Assembly: GCA_021832495.1 (NCBI GenBank)
Contig: JAKBKR010000096.1
Coordinates: 1-7,306 of the forward strand
DNA length: 7,306 nucleotides
Direction of reading: 5' to 3'
Source of the DNA: a bacterium
Lineage (GTDB): Archaea > Thermoplasmatota > Thermoplasmata > Lutacidiplasmatales > UBA184
The position numbers and the translations under genes are program-made. Below the pieces are notes generated by a model. It saw only the letters and a list, made by a program, of their open reading frames with translations. It was not told the origin of the DNA and ran no database searches. How positions within the stretch are numbered: the first letter of the stretch is position 1; each line of letters starts with the position of its first letter. Positions 5,879 through 7,306 of the stretch are shown here, in pieces.

Positions 5879-7306
5879 GTGCGGGAGGTTCGCATCTACA
5901 ATACGCTGGGTGGCCACCTGGTCCCGCTCCGGCCCCTCTCCCCCCCGCGCGTGTCGATGTTCGTCTGCGGGATCACCCCGTACAAGCCCTCACACATCGG
6001 TCATGCCCGGGCGGCCATCGTCTACGACGTCGTCGCCAAGTTCCTGCGTCGCGTGGGATACCATGTGTTCTATCTTCAGAACGTGACCGACATAGATGAC
6101 AAGATCCTCCGCACGGCAACCGAAGAGGGCCGGGACTGGCACACGGTATCCGAAGAGAACTTCGAGTCGTACCTGCGTGCGATGCAACATCTTCACGTGG
6201 ATTCCGTGAACTTCTATGCCCGATGCACCGACTACATCGCCGAGATCATCGAGCAGGTCCGGACGCTAATCGAGAAGGGGCATGCGTACGCTTCGGGCGG
6301 GGATGTGTACTATGACGTCGGCACGTTCCCGGCCTTCGGTGCGCTCTCGGGCCAGCGGCTCGAGATGCTCGAAGCGGGCGTCCGTGTGGAGGTCAATCCC
6401 AACAAGCGCTCTCCTGAGGACTTCGCCCTTTGGAAGGGGGAGAAGCTCGGGCCCCGGTGGTCCAGTCCCTGGGGGGAGGGACGGCCCGGATGGCATATCG
6501 AGGACACCGCCATCGCGGTGAACATCCTCGGCCCCCGCTACGACATCCATGGCGGCGGGATGGAGCTCAAGTTCCCGCATCATGAGGCGGAGATAGCCCA
6601 GGCGGAGGCGGCCACAGGTAAGGCCCCCCTGGCATCGATCTGGATGCACCACAACATGCTGAACATGCGCGGGGAGAAGATGTCGAAGTCCCTCGGGAAC
6701 GTGGTCTCGCTGGATGCGACACTGCGCCGCGTTTCCCCGGAGGTCCTCCGCTATTTCCTCTTGAGCGCGCATTACCGGAGCCCGCTCGATTACGCCGGGG
6801 AAGAGTCGCTCGAGGAGGCGCGCCGGTCCCTGCAAACGCTCCAGGTGGTCTATGCCCGGCTTCGTGCGCAGGCCGAGGAGTCCCTAGGCGGTACGTTCCC
6901 GCGGGAAGTGCAGCCTACGCCCGGCTCCCGGGTCTATGTCCGGGACCTTGCCGAATGGATCGAGCTCGTGCCACGCATCTACCCGGCCGACCCCGAGCAC
7001 CAGAGAGGGGACCGGGTGGAGGAGGATATGATGACGGCCCTTGCGAACGATTTCAGCGTCCGGGAAGCCACGGCAAGCCTTTTTTCCTTTGCTTCCGAAG
7101 TGCACGCGCTCCTCGAGTCCCGGGGGCCCTCCCTCAGAGAAGAAGAGCTGGCCTCGCTTGTTCGCCCCTTCGTACTCGCGACCGAGGTCCTGGGGTACTT
7201 CCCCCGGGAGGGAACCTCGGGTTCCAATGCTCCCCTTGCCGCAGCCATTGAGCTTGTGATCGAGGCCCGAGCCCGGGCTAAGGAGCACAAGGACTTTGCC
7301 GAGGCG
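5879..7306 (+). CDS. cysS: Cysteinyl-tRNA synthetase, 3' end beyond the window
   Basis: A class I synthetase that joins cysteine to tRNA-Cys in the cytoplasm. It starts at GTG, three nt after the gamma-lyase stop, and runs open for 476 codons to the edge; it ends in the family's basic C-terminal helix region (AIELVIEARARAKEH), so only some tens of residues should be missing. The class I motifs are HIGH (39-42) and KMSKS (267-271). Zinc-site residues are Cys30 in FVCGITPY, His234 and Glu238 in FPHHEAEIAQ, but the fourth ligand, Cys209 in the E. coli motif GWHIECS, is Asp209 here (GWHIEDT). DFALWK (181-186) and DIHGGGMELKFPHHE are otherwise standard. I recall the WHIEDTA variant from some archaea, so it may mark the lineage and not a defect. 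Forms the third gene of the cysteine operon. Confidence 0.95.
   Translation, partial: MREVRIYNTLGGHLVPLRPLSPPRVSMFVCGITPYKPSHIGHARAAIVYDVVAKFLRRVGYHVFYLQNVTDIDDKILRTATEEGRDWHTVSEENFESYLRAMQHLHVDSVNFYARCTDYIAEIIEQVRTLIEKGHAYASGGDVYYDVGTFPAFGALSGQRLEMLEAGVRVEVNPNKRSPEDFALWKGEKLGPRWSSPWGEGRPGWHIEDTAIAVNILGPRYDIHGGGMELKFPHHEAEIAQAEAATGKAPLASIWMHHNMLNMRGEKMSKSLGNVVSLDATLRRVSPEVLRYFLLSAHYRSPLDYAGEESLEEARRSLQTLQVVYARLRAQAEESLGGTFPREVQPTPGSRVYVRDLAEWIELVPRIYPADPEHQRGDRVEEDMMTALANDFSVREATASLFSFASEVHALLESRGPSLREEELASLVRPFVLATEVLGYFPREGTSGSNAPLAAAIELVIEARARAKEHKDFAEA

Noticed and set aside
5395..6099. Plus-strand open frame of 234 codons across the gamma-lyase and cysS junction
   Set aside because: It is out of frame with both genes, which have intact catalytic motifs in their own frames.

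Overview
The window carries six genes, all on the + strand, and looks like chromosomal DNA from a GC-rich archaeon. The archaeal signs are a thiolase of the SCP-x/archaeal type paired with a DUF35 zinc-ribbon/OB-fold protein, and two genes with a TATA-like box about 25 nt before the ATG and no convincing Shine-Dalgarno, as in leaderless archaeal transcripts. A cysteinyl-tRNA synthetase with an Asp at one zinc-ligand position adds weaker support. A Thermoplasmatota-like lineage is my best guess, but it rests on remembered family patterns and not on a search. No mobile element, CRISPR array, tRNA or rRNA was recognised.

Layout: positions 1-519 hold no gene I can support, only a few short palindromes. 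A small heat-shock protein (Hsp20, 520-1059) follows a near-perfect Shine-Dalgarno and is followed by a strong GC hairpin (1078-1105). A 244-nt gap ends in a probable archaeal promoter, then a divergent thiolase-fold gene (about 1304-2722) and a DUF35 acyl-CoA-binding protein (2725-3276) form a tight pair. After a second promoter-like box come three tightly packed genes: cystathionine beta-synthase with a tandem CBS module (3343-4740), a cystathionine gamma-lyase-type PLP enzyme overlapping it (4730-5875), and cysteinyl-tRNA synthetase (5879 to beyond the right edge).

How the genes work together: the last three genes read as one cysteine route. Homocysteine plus serine gives cystathionine, cystathionine gives cysteine, and cysteine is loaded onto tRNA-Cys. 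The thiolase/DUF35 pair resembles the archaeal acetoacetyl-CoA thiolase module of the mevalonate pathway, but no HMG-CoA synthase lies beside it and the thiolase has Gly where the nucleophilic Cys should be. It may therefore be a non-thiolase acyl-CoA enzyme, for example aldolase-like, or a non-catalytic subunit. That substitution, the cysteine-supply/charging operon and the Cys-to-Asp zinc-ligand change in CysRS are the points most worth checking.
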